The notes: generated from the sequence alone by a model not told the origin. Counted from the first letter of the stretch, positions 1-6,669 are shown. The stretch: DNA of 6,992 nucleotides from Acidimicrobiia bacterium (GCA_026983855.1 JALSTE010000778.1:1-6992), one strand, 5' to 3'. Numbers and translations are program-made.

Positions 1-119
1 AAACCCAACCCCGCCGCCGAACCCAAAAACGGAGCATCACCAAAAGCGAACACCCCACCATCAGCCGCCACCAACCAATACCCCCGACCCGAAGCCGTCA
101 CCGCCACATCCACCACCGG
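1..119 (-). other. Start of propeller-type repeat domain with switched codon usage
   Basis: This is the last 39 complete codons of the peptidase gene inside the window (residues 616-654), covering one repeat unit from PVVDVAVTASGRGYW to GDAPFLGSAAGLG. The GYWLVAxDGGVFAFGDA pattern is known in multicopy form in secreted Acidimicrobiia proteins and probably folds as beta-propeller blades for binding or cell-surface display. Only one of the 39 codons ends in C; the rest end in G or T, and GGT, GAT, GCT, TTT and TTG are frequent. The catalytic domain just upstream instead prefers C-ending codons. Further repeat units are expected beyond the left edge. Confidence 0.7.
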
Positions 120-1964
120 CGACACCAGCCTCAGCCCGGTGAGATCACCCCGGAAAGCCATACGGCCACCCGTGGTCACCCTTCCCTCGGCGGTGGTCAT
201 CAGGAATCCCGACTCCCTCCGCCCCAGTGCGGCGGCGACATCGAGCACACCGATACCGCTCCCCCGGGAGGGAACGGCGGCGGTGGTCTCCAGTTGCAGC
301 GCTATTCGCCGGGGTGACCAGCCCGGATGGGATTCGACCAGCAGAGCGGCGGCCGCCGACACCAGGGGGGTGGCGTAGGAGGTACCCGAGTCCACGGCGT
401 AGGACCCGGGACCACTGCCGTCCGTGGTCACCATCGCCCGGCCCGGGGCGGCGATGTCGATCCAGGTGGCGTCGGAGGGGAACGGGCCACTGGAACCGTC
501 GGCGGCGACCGCGGTCACCGCCACCACCCCCGGGAGGGACGCGGGGCAGACCCGCCCGGCTCCGGCGCTGTTGCCGGCGGCGGCCACGATGACGACGTCG
601 GATTTCAGGGCCCGGTCGACGGCGGCGGGCACCGGGCTGCCCCCCACACAGGGACCGCTGAGGGAGATGTTCACGACATCGGCCCCCGAGGCGACCGCGC
701 AATCGATGGCGGCGGCCAGCTGGGCGTCAGTGGCCACCGCGCCACGGGTGGCCCCGAGGATCGGTATGTCGAGTATCGACGTCCCCGGGGCCAGACCCCT
801 TATGCCCAGCCCGTTGTCGGCCCGAGCCGCTATCAGACCGGCCACCCGGGTTCCGTGGCCCAGGTCCAGGGGGCCGCTGGTGGGGGCGCAGGCGGGTCTG
901 GTCACCAGACCCGCCAGGTCCTCGTGGTCGGCCCGGATGCCACTGTCGATCACGGCCACCACCGGACGCCGACCCCCCGAGGGGGAGCCGGGGACACGGG
1001 GCTCCGACACCGCGGCCAGGTACCACTGCGACACCTCCGCCGAGCTACCCACCCGGCAGCCACTCACGCAGGGGTCAACTCCAGTGGTCTCGATGTCGAC
1101 CGGGGTCGTGCTGCTGGTGGTTGTGGACGTGGTGGACGTGATCGGAACCACGGTCGACGTCGTGCTGGTGCTGGCGGTTGTGGACGTGGTGGACGTGATC
1201 GGAACCACGGTCGACGTCGTGCTGGTGCTGGTGGTGGTGGACGTGGTCGGAACCGCGGTCGACGTCGTGCTGGTGGTGCTGGTGCTGGACGTGATCGGAA
1301 CCGCGGACGTCGGAGCCGAAGTCCCGGTGGAGGTGGCCGGAACCGGAACCGAGGTCGTGGTGGACACAACCGGAACCGGAACCGAGGTCGTGGTGGACAC
1401 AACCGGAACCGGAACCGAAGTCGTGGTGGACACAACCGGAACCGGAACCGAGGTCGCCGGGCTGGTCGGGACCGACTCCACCGGAACCGTCGAGGGGCTC
1501 GGTGCCGTGGAGGTGGGAGGAACGGGCACGGACACCGGCGTGGGGTCCGAGGCGACCTCCTCGGTGTGATCGGGAACCTGGCCCGTTACCGGGGCGACGA
1601 GAACCGGGGTCACCGAGGGGACGGATGGTTCGGGCCCCGTGGGGATGGTCAGGGTCGTGACCGGAACCCCAGCGGAGGGCGGGGTCGGCGGCGCCGTCGT
1701 GACCGCAACCGGGGTCGTGGGCGGAACCCCAGCGGAGGGCGGGGCGGTCACCGCCCAGAGACCACCGTCGAACCAGGCCGGTAGCTCGGCCAGGGTGGGA
1801 TCGAAACCGCTCGGGAGTTCAGCCACGGGGCCCGCGACCGAACGCGTCGGGGTTGTGGCCCCACCGCGCCCCTCGAGGGGCGCGCCGAGGACGGGTGTGG
1901 CCGAGACTCCGACCATCAACAACACGGCAACTACGGACGGCACCACCCGGTAGGGGAGGCCCAT
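1..1964 (-). CDS. Secreted subtilisin-family (S8) serine peptidase with Thr/Ser-rich linker and C-terminal propeller repeats (partial, C-terminus off the window)
   Basis: 654 codons are visible; the C-terminus lies beyond position 1. From the ATG at 1964 the order is: signal peptide (residues about 1-28, hydrophobic VVAVLLMVGV core, likely cleavage after VSA or VLGA); a short segment with LAELPAWFDGGLWAV; a Pro/Thr/Ser/Val linker (about 73-287) built from DNA tandem repeats; and an S8 catalytic domain (about 295-590). Catalytic residues are Asp340 in VAVIDSGI, His370 in GHGTRVAGL, oxyanion Asn465 in AAAGNSAG and Ser529 in SGTSYATP, in the family's usual order and spacing, so it should be active. 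QWYL just before the domain resembles the usual S8 entry strand. Cys299 and Cys303 plus further cysteines suggest disulfides, as expected for an exported enzyme. GYWLVAADGGVFAFGDAPF (from residue 628) opens an Acidimicrobiia-type propeller repeat. No I9-type inhibitory prodomain is recognisable. There is no clear Shine-Dalgarno sequence. An in-frame TTG at 1979-1977 is a weaker start. The substrate is unknown. Confidence 0.93.
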   Translation of the reverse strand, partial: MGLPYRVVPSVVAVLLMVGVSATPVLGAPLEGRGGATTPTRSVAGPVAELPSGFDPTLAELPAWFDGGLWAVTAPPSAGVPPTTPVAVTTAPPTPPSAGVPVTTLTIPTGPEPSVPSVTPVLVAPVTGQVPDHTEEVASDPTPVSVPVPPTSTAPSPSTVPVESVPTSPATSVPVPVVSTTTSVPVPVVSTTTSVPVPVVSTTTSVPVPATSTGTSAPTSAVPITSSTSTTSTTSTAVPTTSTTTSTSTTSTVVPITSTTSTTASTSTTSTVVPITSTTSTTTSSTTPVDIETTGVDPCVSGCRVGSSAEVSQWYLAAVSEPRVPGSPSGGRRPVVAVIDSGIRADHEDLAGLVTRPACAPTSGPLDLGHGTRVAGLIAARADNGLGIRGLAPGTSILDIPILGATRGAVATDAQLAAAIDCAVASGADVVNISLSGPCVGGSPVPAAVDRALKSDVVIVAAAGNSAGAGRVCPASLPGVVAVTAVAADGSSGPFPSDATWIDIAAPGRAMVTTDGSGPGSYAVDSGTSYATPLVSAAAALLVESHPGWSPRRIALQLETTAAVPSRGSGIGVLDVAAALGRRESGFLMTTAEGRVTTGGRMAFRGDLTGLRLVSPVVDVAVTASGRGYWLVAADGGVFAFGDAPFLGSAAGLG
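1120..1233 (-). repeat. Two tandem 57-bp repeats in the peptidase linker
   Basis: Copies at 1120-1176 and 1177-1233 differ at only one base, the penultimate position of the unit. A degenerate partial third unit follows to about 1310. The 57-bp length keeps the frame and encodes 19 residues rich in Thr and Ser (pattern STTSTVVPITSTTSTT). Near identity at DNA level, including third codon positions, points to recent duplication by slippage or unequal recombination. The protein segment is probably extended, disordered and possibly glycosylated. Confidence 0.9.
1337..1456 (-). repeat. 33-bp tandem repeats (three full copies plus a partial) in the peptidase linker
   Basis: Units start at 1337, 1370, 1403 and 1436. 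The first two are identical, the third has one substitution (1419) and the fourth is cut after 21 bp. Each 33-bp unit encodes 11 residues of the type TSVPVPVVSTT, so copy-number change would lengthen or shorten the linker without a frameshift. Confidence 0.9.
1662..1744 (-). repeat. Spaced direct repeat (23 bp, 60-bp period) at the start of the linker
   Basis: A 23-bp sequence beginning cggaaccccagcggaggg occurs at 1662-1684 and again at 1722-1744. Both copies are in the same frame, encode TAPPSAGVP and TPPSAGVP, and mark the N-terminal, Pro-rich part of the linker. The 60-bp period is a multiple of three. Confidence 0.85.
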
Positions 1965-2082
1965 CGGATCTGAGGACAACTAGCTGGTCCGTTCGGGTCA
2001 GGCTCCGCCCGTTCGTCCAGACCAGCCCCAGGGTACGTCACCCAGAGCGGTGAAGTGGTGACACAGAGAGAACTGGATCCCC

Positions 2083-2215
2083 TGGTCAACCTCGGCACCA
2101 TCGGAGGATCCCCTCCATCCCCGAACCGGTGGTCAACCTCGGCACCATCGGAGGATCCCCTCCATCCCCGAACCCCTGGTCAACCTCGGCACCACCGGGG
2201 GATCCCGAGCCGGTT
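2083..2215. repeat. Intergenic 47-bp tandem repeat, two full copies and one diverged partial copy
   Basis: Units start with tggtcaacctcggcacca at 2083, 2130 and 2177. Copies one and two are identical except for their last two bases; copy three diverges after its first 18 bases and ends at the gmd stop. Each of the first two copies holds a short GC hairpin (ggagg-atcc-cctcc at 2103-2116 and 2150-2163). The third copy has a different sequence there but can still pair (cggg-ggat-cccg, 2196-2207). The 47-bp period is not a multiple of three, so a coding role is unlikely. The position directly after gmd allows a role in transcript ending or mRNA stability; this is inference. Confidence 0.88.
2185..2209 (-). 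terminator. Weak candidate terminator hairpin after gmd
   Basis: Just downstream of the gmd stop, ctcgg (2185-2189) can pair with ccgag (2205-2209) around a 15-nt loop, or the inner cggg/cccg hairpin can form instead. There is no T-tract on the minus strand, so intrinsic termination is not well supported. The hairpins of the adjacent repeat copies would add to it. Confidence 0.2.
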
Positions 2216-3205
2216 CTAGGCCTGGCGTCCGGCCTTGGCCGACTCCAGGGCCATGTCGTTCTCCACCATCATGGCGATGAGCTGTTCGAAGTCGACCTCG
2301 GGCTCCCAGCCCAGGATCTCCTTGGCCTTGGAGCAGTCACCCACCAGCAGATCGACCTCCGCCGGACGCATGAACCTCTCGTCCTGGCGGATGTAGTCCC
2401 GCCAGTCGTCGATGCCCGCGGCCTTGAACGCCAGTTCCACCATGGTCTCCACGGAGTGGGTGCGGCCGGTGGCGATCACGAAGTCCTGGGGTTCGTCCTG
2501 CTGGAGCATCGCCCACATGGCCTTCACGTAGTCCCCGGCATAGCCCCAGTCCCTCTTGGGCGATAGGTCGCCCAGGACCAGCTCGTGCTGCAGACCGAGC
2601 TTGATCCGGGCCACGGCGTTGGTCACCTTGCGGGTGACGAACTCGATGCCCCGACGGGGAGACTCGTGGTTGAACAGAATGCCCGAACAGGCGTAGAGAC
2701 CGTAGGACTCGCGGTAGTTGACGGTCGTGTGGTGGCCGAAGACCTTGGCCGTGCCGTAGGGGCTGCGGGGGTAGAAGGGGGTCTCCTCGTTCTGGGGCGT
2801 CTCCCTCACCTTGCCGAACATCTCCGAGCTGGAGGCCTGGTAGAAGCGGATGGGGTTGTCCGCCCCCCCGACCAGCTTGATCGCCTCCAGCATGCGGAGG
2901 ACACCCAGACCGGTGACGTTGGCGGTCAGTTCGGCCTGCTTGAACGACAGGGCCACGAAGCTGATGGCCCCCAGGTTGTAGACCTCATCGGGCTGGGTGT
3001 ACTCCAGCACCGCGATCAGCGAGGAGAGGTCCTGCAGATCGCCCGACACCAACTCGACGTAGGGCATCTCGGTCTTGATGATCTCGGCCCGGGGATTCTG
3101 CTGGCCCTTGATCATGCCGTAGACGTCGTAGTCCATGGAGTGGAGGAACTCGGCCAGGTACTGGCCGTCCTGACCGGTGATACCGGTGATCAACGCTGAT
3201 GGCAC
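2216..3205 (-). CDS. gmd: GDP-mannose 4,6-dehydratase
   Basis: This NAD(P)-dependent short-chain dehydratase converts GDP-D-mannose to GDP-4-keto-6-deoxy-D-mannose in the cytoplasm, the branch point to GDP-D-rhamnose, GDP-L-fucose and related sugars. With the GTG start the protein has 329 residues, near the short end for the family. Seen in the sequence: the Rossmann motif TGITGQDG (7-14), the active-site stretch SSSEMFG (125-131), the catalytic pair Tyr150 and Lys154 in SPYGTAK, the family signature NHESPRRG (179-186), and [17 protein letters not shown], typical of GMD. I chose the GTG at 3205-3203 because the Rossmann strand starts at once after it and GAGG lies 8 nt upstream. An in-frame ATG at 3319 would add 38 residues of non-conserved, low-complexity sequence. 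The upstream minus-strand neighbour is a glycosyltransferase. No reductase (Rmd or Fcl) to finish the sugar is in the window. Confidence 0.95.
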   Translation of the reverse strand: MPSALITGITGQDGQYLAEFLHSMDYDVYGMIKGQQNPRAEIIKTEMPYVELVSGDLQDLSSLIAVLEYTQPDEVYNLGAISFVALSFKQAELTANVTGLGVLRMLEAIKLVGGADNPIRFYQASSSEMFGKVRETPQNEETPFYPRSPYGTAKVFGHHTTVNYRESYGLYACSGILFNHESPRRGIEFVTRKVTNAVARIKLGLQHELVLGDLSPKRDWGYAGDYVKAMWAMLQQDEPQDFVIATGRTHSVETMVELAFKAAGIDDWRDYIRQDERFMRPAEVDLLVGDCSKAKEILGWEPEVDFEQLIAMMVENDMALESAKAGRQA

Positions 3206-3285
3206 GGGATAAACCTCGGGTCTCGGGGGGTCGCGGTCGGAAGGCGACGTGCTCGGGAACAAGGCCGTCGGCACCGACCCCGCCG

Positions 3286-3291
3286 AGAATA
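3286..3291 (-). promoter_or_regulatory. Candidate -10 element for gmd
   Basis: Read on the minus strand this is TATTCT, an unusually AT-rich hexamer in a GC-rich stretch and a match to the TANNNT pattern of actinobacterial vegetative promoters. It lies about 80 nt upstream of the GTG start, in the 159-bp gap after the glycosyltransferase stop. No good -35 is visible. If real, gmd could be transcribed independently of the upstream gene. Confidence 0.3.
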
Positions 3292-3364
3292 GCTGTGCCG
3301 TCCCCCGCCCCGGGGCCATGGGCCGGACGATTCCGCCGCCCAGCCCGATGAGACGTTCCCGGGA

Positions 3365-4462
3365 TCAGGCGCCCCGGGACAGTTCGTGGTACAGGTCCAG
3401 CAACCCGATGGCGGTCGATTCCCAGGTGAGCTGGGCCGCCCTGGCCCTTCCGGCGTCGACCAGCCGGGCGGCCGTCTCCTCTGACTCCAGGACCCGTCGG
3501 ATCCCTTCGGCCAGGGCGGCCTCGTCGCCCCTGGGCACCAGCAGGGCGGCGCCCCCCGCCACCTCGGCCACGGCCGGGTCGTCGGCCGCCACCACCGGTA
3601 CCCCCGCGGCCATGGCCTCGACAACCGGGAACCCGAATCCCTCATACAGGCTCGGGTGCACCAGGGCCGAGGAACCGGCCAGTAGTCGTCTCTTCTCGGT
3701 CTGGGACACCCGCCCCAGCAGATGGACCCGCGCCCGCACCGACGCCGGGAGGTTCCGCCACTCCTCGGTCATGGCCTCCGTCGCCGGGCCCGGGGCCCCG
3801 GCGATCCTGAGCTCCACCTCGGGAAGCTCCCCGGCCGCGACCCCGAAGGCCCGGATCAGCAGGGGAAAGGCCTTGCGGGTGACGGCCGAGCCCACCGCCA
3901 GCAGGTAGGGAGGCCCTGATTGGCGGCCACCGCCTCCGCCCCCCTCCCCGTCGGGGCGGGGAAGCCCGGTGACCCCGGCGGGAATCACCCTCACGTCCGC
4001 CCCCGGTAGCCAGTCCCGCAGCTCTCCGGCCACGGCCCGGGTGCAGGTGTGGATCACCGCCCCCCTCCGGGCGGCGGTGGCGACCGAGGCACTGAACCAC
4101 CTGGCCGCGCTCACGGCGTCCTCGGGCTGGTGCCGGAAAGACAGGTCGTAGACCGAGATCACCTTCGCCGCCCCGGTTGGGGGGACGACGTAGTTCGTGC
4201 CGTGCACCACGTCCACCGGACCGGTCCATCGTTCCAGCCGGGGCCGGCTCACGCGCGACCACCACGGTATGAGCAGCCGGGCCGGCCAGCGGATGGTTAC
4301 CGCCCCGACACCGGCTCCGGAGGTGTCCCGGGCGCTCACGGTGTAGGGAACCAGCTCCAGGTCACCCTTGGTGCCCGACAGGGCGGCCAGGGTGGATGAC
4401 ACCACCTCGGCCACCCCCGAACGGGTTCCCAACAGCGGGGTGGTGTCCAGAGCCACACGCAT
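3365..4462 (-). CDS. Glycosyltransferase, GT4 type (GT-B fold)
   Basis: The 365-residue protein has the normal length and layout of GT4 family retaining glycosyltransferases. The N-terminal acceptor-side domain opens with MRVALDTTPLLGTRSGVAEV and includes VDVVHGTNYVVPP (83-95) and VISVYDLSF (101-109). The C-terminal nucleotide-sugar domain starts near YLLAVGSAVTRKAF (186-199; Arg196 and Lys197 sit where family members contact the donor phosphates). It carries the E-x7-E motif in SLYEGFGFPVVEAMAAGVPVV (Glu274, Glu282). A glycine-only insert (about 174-179) sits in the interdomain region. It is probably a cytoplasmic or membrane-associated enzyme of surface glycan assembly. Donor and acceptor cannot be read from the sequence, although gmd next door makes a GDP-deoxyhexose plausible. 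It starts at the ATG 61 bp from a divergent gene. No clear Shine-Dalgarno sequence is seen, so leaderless translation is possible. Confidence 0.9.
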   Translation of the reverse strand: MRVALDTTPLLGTRSGVAEVVSSTLAALSGTKGDLELVPYTVSARDTSGAGVGAVTIRWPARLLIPWWSRVSRPRLERWTGPVDVVHGTNYVVPPTGAAKVISVYDLSFRHQPEDAVSAARWFSASVATAARRGAVIHTCTRAVAGELRDWLPGADVRVIPAGVTGLPRPDGEGGGGGGRQSGPPYLLAVGSAVTRKAFPLLIRAFGVAAGELPEVELRIAGAPGPATEAMTEEWRNLPASVRARVHLLGRVSQTEKRRLLAGSSALVHPSLYEGFGFPVVEAMAAGVPVVAADDPAVAEVAGGAALLVPRGDEAALAEGIRRVLESEETAARLVDAGRARAAQLTWESTAIGLLDLYHELSRGA

Positions 4463-4523
4463 CGTGACCGCTACGCTACCCAGCCGGACCCCATTCCCCC
4501 GTGACCCCGACGAGCGGAGACCG
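4463..4523. promoter_or_regulatory. Divergent promoter region between the two sugar-gene units
   Basis: The 61-bp gap lies between two outward-facing start codons and must hold, or lie next to, the promoters for both directions. On the minus strand TAGCGT (4478-4473) ends 10 nt before the ATG, and on the plus strand the overlapping TACGCT (4472-4477) also fits TANNNT; neither has a clear -35. On the plus strand GGAG sits 4 nt before the ATG at 4524. Region assignment is safe; the individual elements are guesses. Confidence 0.45.
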
Positions 4524-5585
4524 ATGAGCGATTCCCCCGACCCCTCCGCCCCGGATCACTCCCCCCCGACCGGGGAATCCGGGGCGGAGGAGGCCCTCTC
4601 CGGTGACGACGCCCCCTCGGAGCCCGCACCGGTGTCCACGATCGACCTGGACACCGTGGTGGCCGAGATCCGGGCCGAGGCCCGCCGGCGCCGCGAGAGC
4701 GGCGAGTTCCCCCCCGAGTTGCTGGAGCACCTCGACGAGGAGTTCAACCGGTTCGCCCCCCTGACGTTCCGACGCACGGGGATCGACGGGGCCATCAGGG
4801 CGGTGGAGACGGCGGCGTTCATCAACGTGGAACCGCCCACGTCGTCGGCCCGCAAGCCGGTGGCCCTGGTGAAGGCCACGATCAAGAGGTCCACCGCCTG
4901 GTACCACCTGCACATCGCCCGCCAGGTGACCGCGCTCGGTGTGCAGATGACCCGCCCCCTGCGCATGTTGAACGAGGAACTGGAGTCCCTCACCGAACGG
5001 GTCGGCCGCAACGAACGGACCCTGGGCCGGGCCACACCCGCCCTGGACCGGGCCCTCTCCGACCTGACCCGACCCATCCCCGACTCGGCGGCGGCGGCGG
5101 TGGCCGAGGCCCTCGGCGACCACCACGGGAGGGTGGCGGTGTCCGGGGCCGGGGACGGCGGAATCGTCTCGGCCCTGGTGGCCCGGGGCATCGACGCCTA
5201 CGGACTGGACGGCACCAGGATCGCCGACGACGTCGAGTTGCGCACCGAGCCGGTGCTGGATCACCTCACCGAGTGCGCCGCCGACGTGCTGGACGCCGTG
5301 GTGCTCGGCGGGGTCACCGACACCATGTCCAACCAGGACCGGGCCCTGCTGGTGGAGCTGGCGGCGAACGTCGTGCGCCCCGGTGGTCGGATCGTCGTGG
5401 TCGCCGCCGATCCCGCCGAGTGGACCCACCAGGCCGGACCCGTGGCCGCCGATCTCTCTCCCGGTCGCCCCCTCCACCCCCGCACCTGGGACCACCTACT
5501 GACCGTGGCGGGGGCCCGGCCCGCGGCCGCCGTCCGCCCGGGGGGGACCACCGGCCCCTGGCTGATAGCGGCCTCGGTTCGTTGA
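4524..5585 (+). CDS. Degenerate class I methyltransferase-like protein of a surface-polysaccharide cluster
   Basis: The protein has 353 residues. Residues 1-40 are acidic, Pro/Ser-rich and probably disordered. Residues 41-185 are helical and charged (PPELLEHLDEEFNRFAPLTF at 63-82; heptad-like LNEELESLTERVGRNERTL near 149-167 suggests a coiled coil). The C-terminal domain (about 190-353) follows the layout of SAM-dependent methyltransferases found in O-antigen-type clusters: a glycine-rich loop SGAGDGG (207-213), AYGLD ending strand 2 (225-229), LDAVVLGGVTD (256-266), VVRPGGRIVVV (283-293) and RPLHPRTWDHLL (315-326). The acidic residue normally preceding the glycine loop is Ser207, so SAM binding may be weak or lost. 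I chose the ATG at 4524 because GGAG precedes it. An upstream in-frame ATG at 4368 would lie inside the opposite-strand gene. The stop overlaps the next gene's start, implying one operon. It may be an enzyme or a scaffold or chain-length partner. Confidence 0.72.
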   Translation: MSDSPDPSAPDHSPPTGESGAEEALSGDDAPSEPAPVSTIDLDTVVAEIRAEARRRRESGEFPPELLEHLDEEFNRFAPLTFRRTGIDGAIRAVETAAFINVEPPTSSARKPVALVKATIKRSTAWYHLHIARQVTALGVQMTRPLRMLNEELESLTERVGRNERTLGRATPALDRALSDLTRPIPDSAAAAVAEALGDHHGRVAVSGAGDGGIVSALVARGIDAYGLDGTRIADDVELRTEPVLDHLTECAADVLDAVVLGGVTDTMSNQDRALLVELAANVVRPGGRIVVVAADPAEWTHQAGPVAADLSPGRPLHPRTWDHLLTVAGARPAAAVRPGGTTGPWLIAASVR

Positions 5586-6667
5586 CCGGGCCGGCCGTAC
5601 ACCAACTCCTTCCCACCTTCGCCCCCCGGGACGCGGTGGGCAACCACACGATCAAGCTCCGTCGGGCCCTGCGCCAACGGGGGGTGGAGTCCGAGGTGTT
5701 CGCCCAGGTCATCCACCACGAGTTGCTCGGATCCACCCGGTCGATGACCGAGGTGCCCGATGACGACTCGTGGCTCATCTACCACCACTCCATCGGGGGG
5801 CTGGCCGGGGAGTACTTCGAGGAGCGTCCGGGGCGGAGGATCCTGATCTACCACAACATCACCCCCCTGGAGATGCTCGACCGCTGGGAGCCCGGCGTCG
5901 GGGCCGAGATAGTCCTGGGCCGGGACCAACTCGCCCGCTACGCCGACATCTGCGACCTGGCCATCGCCGACTCGGAATTCAACCGGACCGAGCTGCTCGA
6001 GCTGGGATTCCCCAACACGGTGACCGTACCGGTCCTGTTCGATCCCGCCGCCCTCAGCCACGCCACCGACCCCTCCGCCACCCGGGACCTACGCCGGTCG
6101 CGCCGTGGTACCCAGCTCCTGTTCGTGGGCCGGATCGTCCCCAACAAGGCCCAGCACGATCTGGTGTCGGCCCTCGCCCTGTACCGCCGGGCCTACGATC
6201 CCGGGGCCCACCTCCACCTGGTCGGGTCCCAGAGCTTCGCCAGCTACGGCGACGCCCTGCGCTCTCAGATCTCCTCACTGGGCCTGGAGGACGCGGTCAC
6301 CATCCACGACGCGATCTCCGACGGCATGCTCGCCGCCCACTACGACAACGCCGACGTGTTCGTCTGTCTCTCCGAGCACGAGGGGTTCTGCGTACCCCTG
6401 GTGGAGGCCATGCACCACGGTGTGCCCGTCGTGGCCTTCGACTCCAGCGCCGTGGGCGAGACCCTGGGCGGGGCCGGAATCCTGCTCCCCACCAAGGAAC
6501 CCGACCTGGTGGCGGCGGCCGTCGACCGGGTGATGTCAGACCCCGCCCTGACCGAGGAGCTCATCGGGGCCGGACGCCGCCGGGCCGCCCACTTCGATCT
6601 GGCCCGCACCTCCGCCGCCTACATCGAGGCCATCGAATCGGTGACCGGTCCCCTGGGGGTTCGCTGA
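5582..6667 (+). CDS. Glycosyltransferase, GT4 type, TTG start overlapping the upstream stop
   Basis: The 361-residue retaining glycosyltransferase has a GT-B fold. The N-terminal domain has VHQLLPTFAPRDAVGNHT (6-23), LIYHHSIGG (65-73), LIYHNITPLEML (88-99) and IADSEFNRTEL (128-138). The donor domain has FVGRIVPNKAQHDL (181-194, Lys189) and the E-x7-E motif in SEHEGFCVPLVEAM (Glu267, Glu275). The start is inferred to be the TTG at 5582, in a TTGA overlap with the previous stop. It keeps the conserved VHQLLPTFAPRDAVGNHT segment, whose equivalent also begins the next gene, whereas the first in-frame GTG (the Val of DAVGNHT) would delete most of it. An ATG at 5273 would add 103 residues read out of frame from the upstream gene. 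The overlap suggests translational coupling. Sugar specificity is not determinable; a role in building a repeating surface glycan fits the neighbours. Confidence 0.9.
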   Translation: MTGPAVHQLLPTFAPRDAVGNHTIKLRRALRQRGVESEVFAQVIHHELLGSTRSMTEVPDDDSWLIYHHSIGGLAGEYFEERPGRRILIYHNITPLEMLDRWEPGVGAEIVLGRDQLARYADICDLAIADSEFNRTELLELGFPNTVTVPVLFDPAALSHATDPSATRDLRRSRRGTQLLFVGRIVPNKAQHDLVSALALYRRAYDPGAHLHLVGSQSFASYGDALRSQISSLGLEDAVTIHDAISDGMLAAHYDNADVFVCLSEHEGFCVPLVEAMHHGVPVVAFDSSAVGETLGGAGILLPTKEPDLVAAAVDRVMSDPALTEELIGAGRRRAAHFDLARTSAAYIEAIESVTGPLGVR

Positions 6668-6669
6668 GA

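Larger units (their letters stand above)
1965..2215. other. Non-coding spacer between gmd and the peptidase gene
   Basis: This 251-bp gap separates the gmd stop from the peptidase start. The half nearest gmd (2083-2215) is filled by the 47-bp repeats. The other half (1965-2082) has no convincing ORF and presumably holds the peptidase promoter. A TACCCT hexamer on the minus strand (around 2036-2031) fits a loose actinobacterial -10 pattern, but I see no matching -35 and give it little weight. Confidence 0.5.

Noticed and set aside
327..1784. Long plus-strand open frame opposite the peptidase, encoding Arg/Gly/Asn-rich repeats (and a second Val/Asp/Gly-rich one at 424-1569).
   Set aside because: Both are antisense to a gene with a complete set of S8 catalytic motifs. 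Their repetitive composition simply mirrors the Thr/Ser/Pro repeat DNA, and stop codons are rare in such GC-rich sequence.
2083..2215. Tandem array considered as a CRISPR.
   Set aside because: The 47-bp units are directly adjacent with no unique spacers, there are only three copies, and no cas gene is nearby.
2129..3199. Plus-strand open frames opposite gmd (for example 2129-2566 and 2585-3199).
   Set aside because: The gmd strand carries all family motifs, and the opposite frames show only the His/Leu/Val/Gly composition typical of antisense to a GC-rich gene.
4368..4523. N-terminal extension of the methyltransferase-like gene from an upstream ATG.
   Set aside because: It would overlap the 5' end of the opposite-strand glycosyltransferase. 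The extra residues look like read-through of antisense sequence, and the ATG at 4524 has a GGAG in front.
5273..5581. N-terminal extension of the first plus-strand glycosyltransferase from an ATG at 5273.
   Set aside because: The added 103 residues are Arg/Pro/Gly-rich out-of-frame translation of the methyltransferase-like gene, without similarity to GT4 N-termini.
4476..6061. Minus-strand open frames opposite the plus-strand glycan genes.
   Set aside because: They have no recognisable domains, and the plus-strand frames have clear glycosyltransferase and methyltransferase-like signatures.
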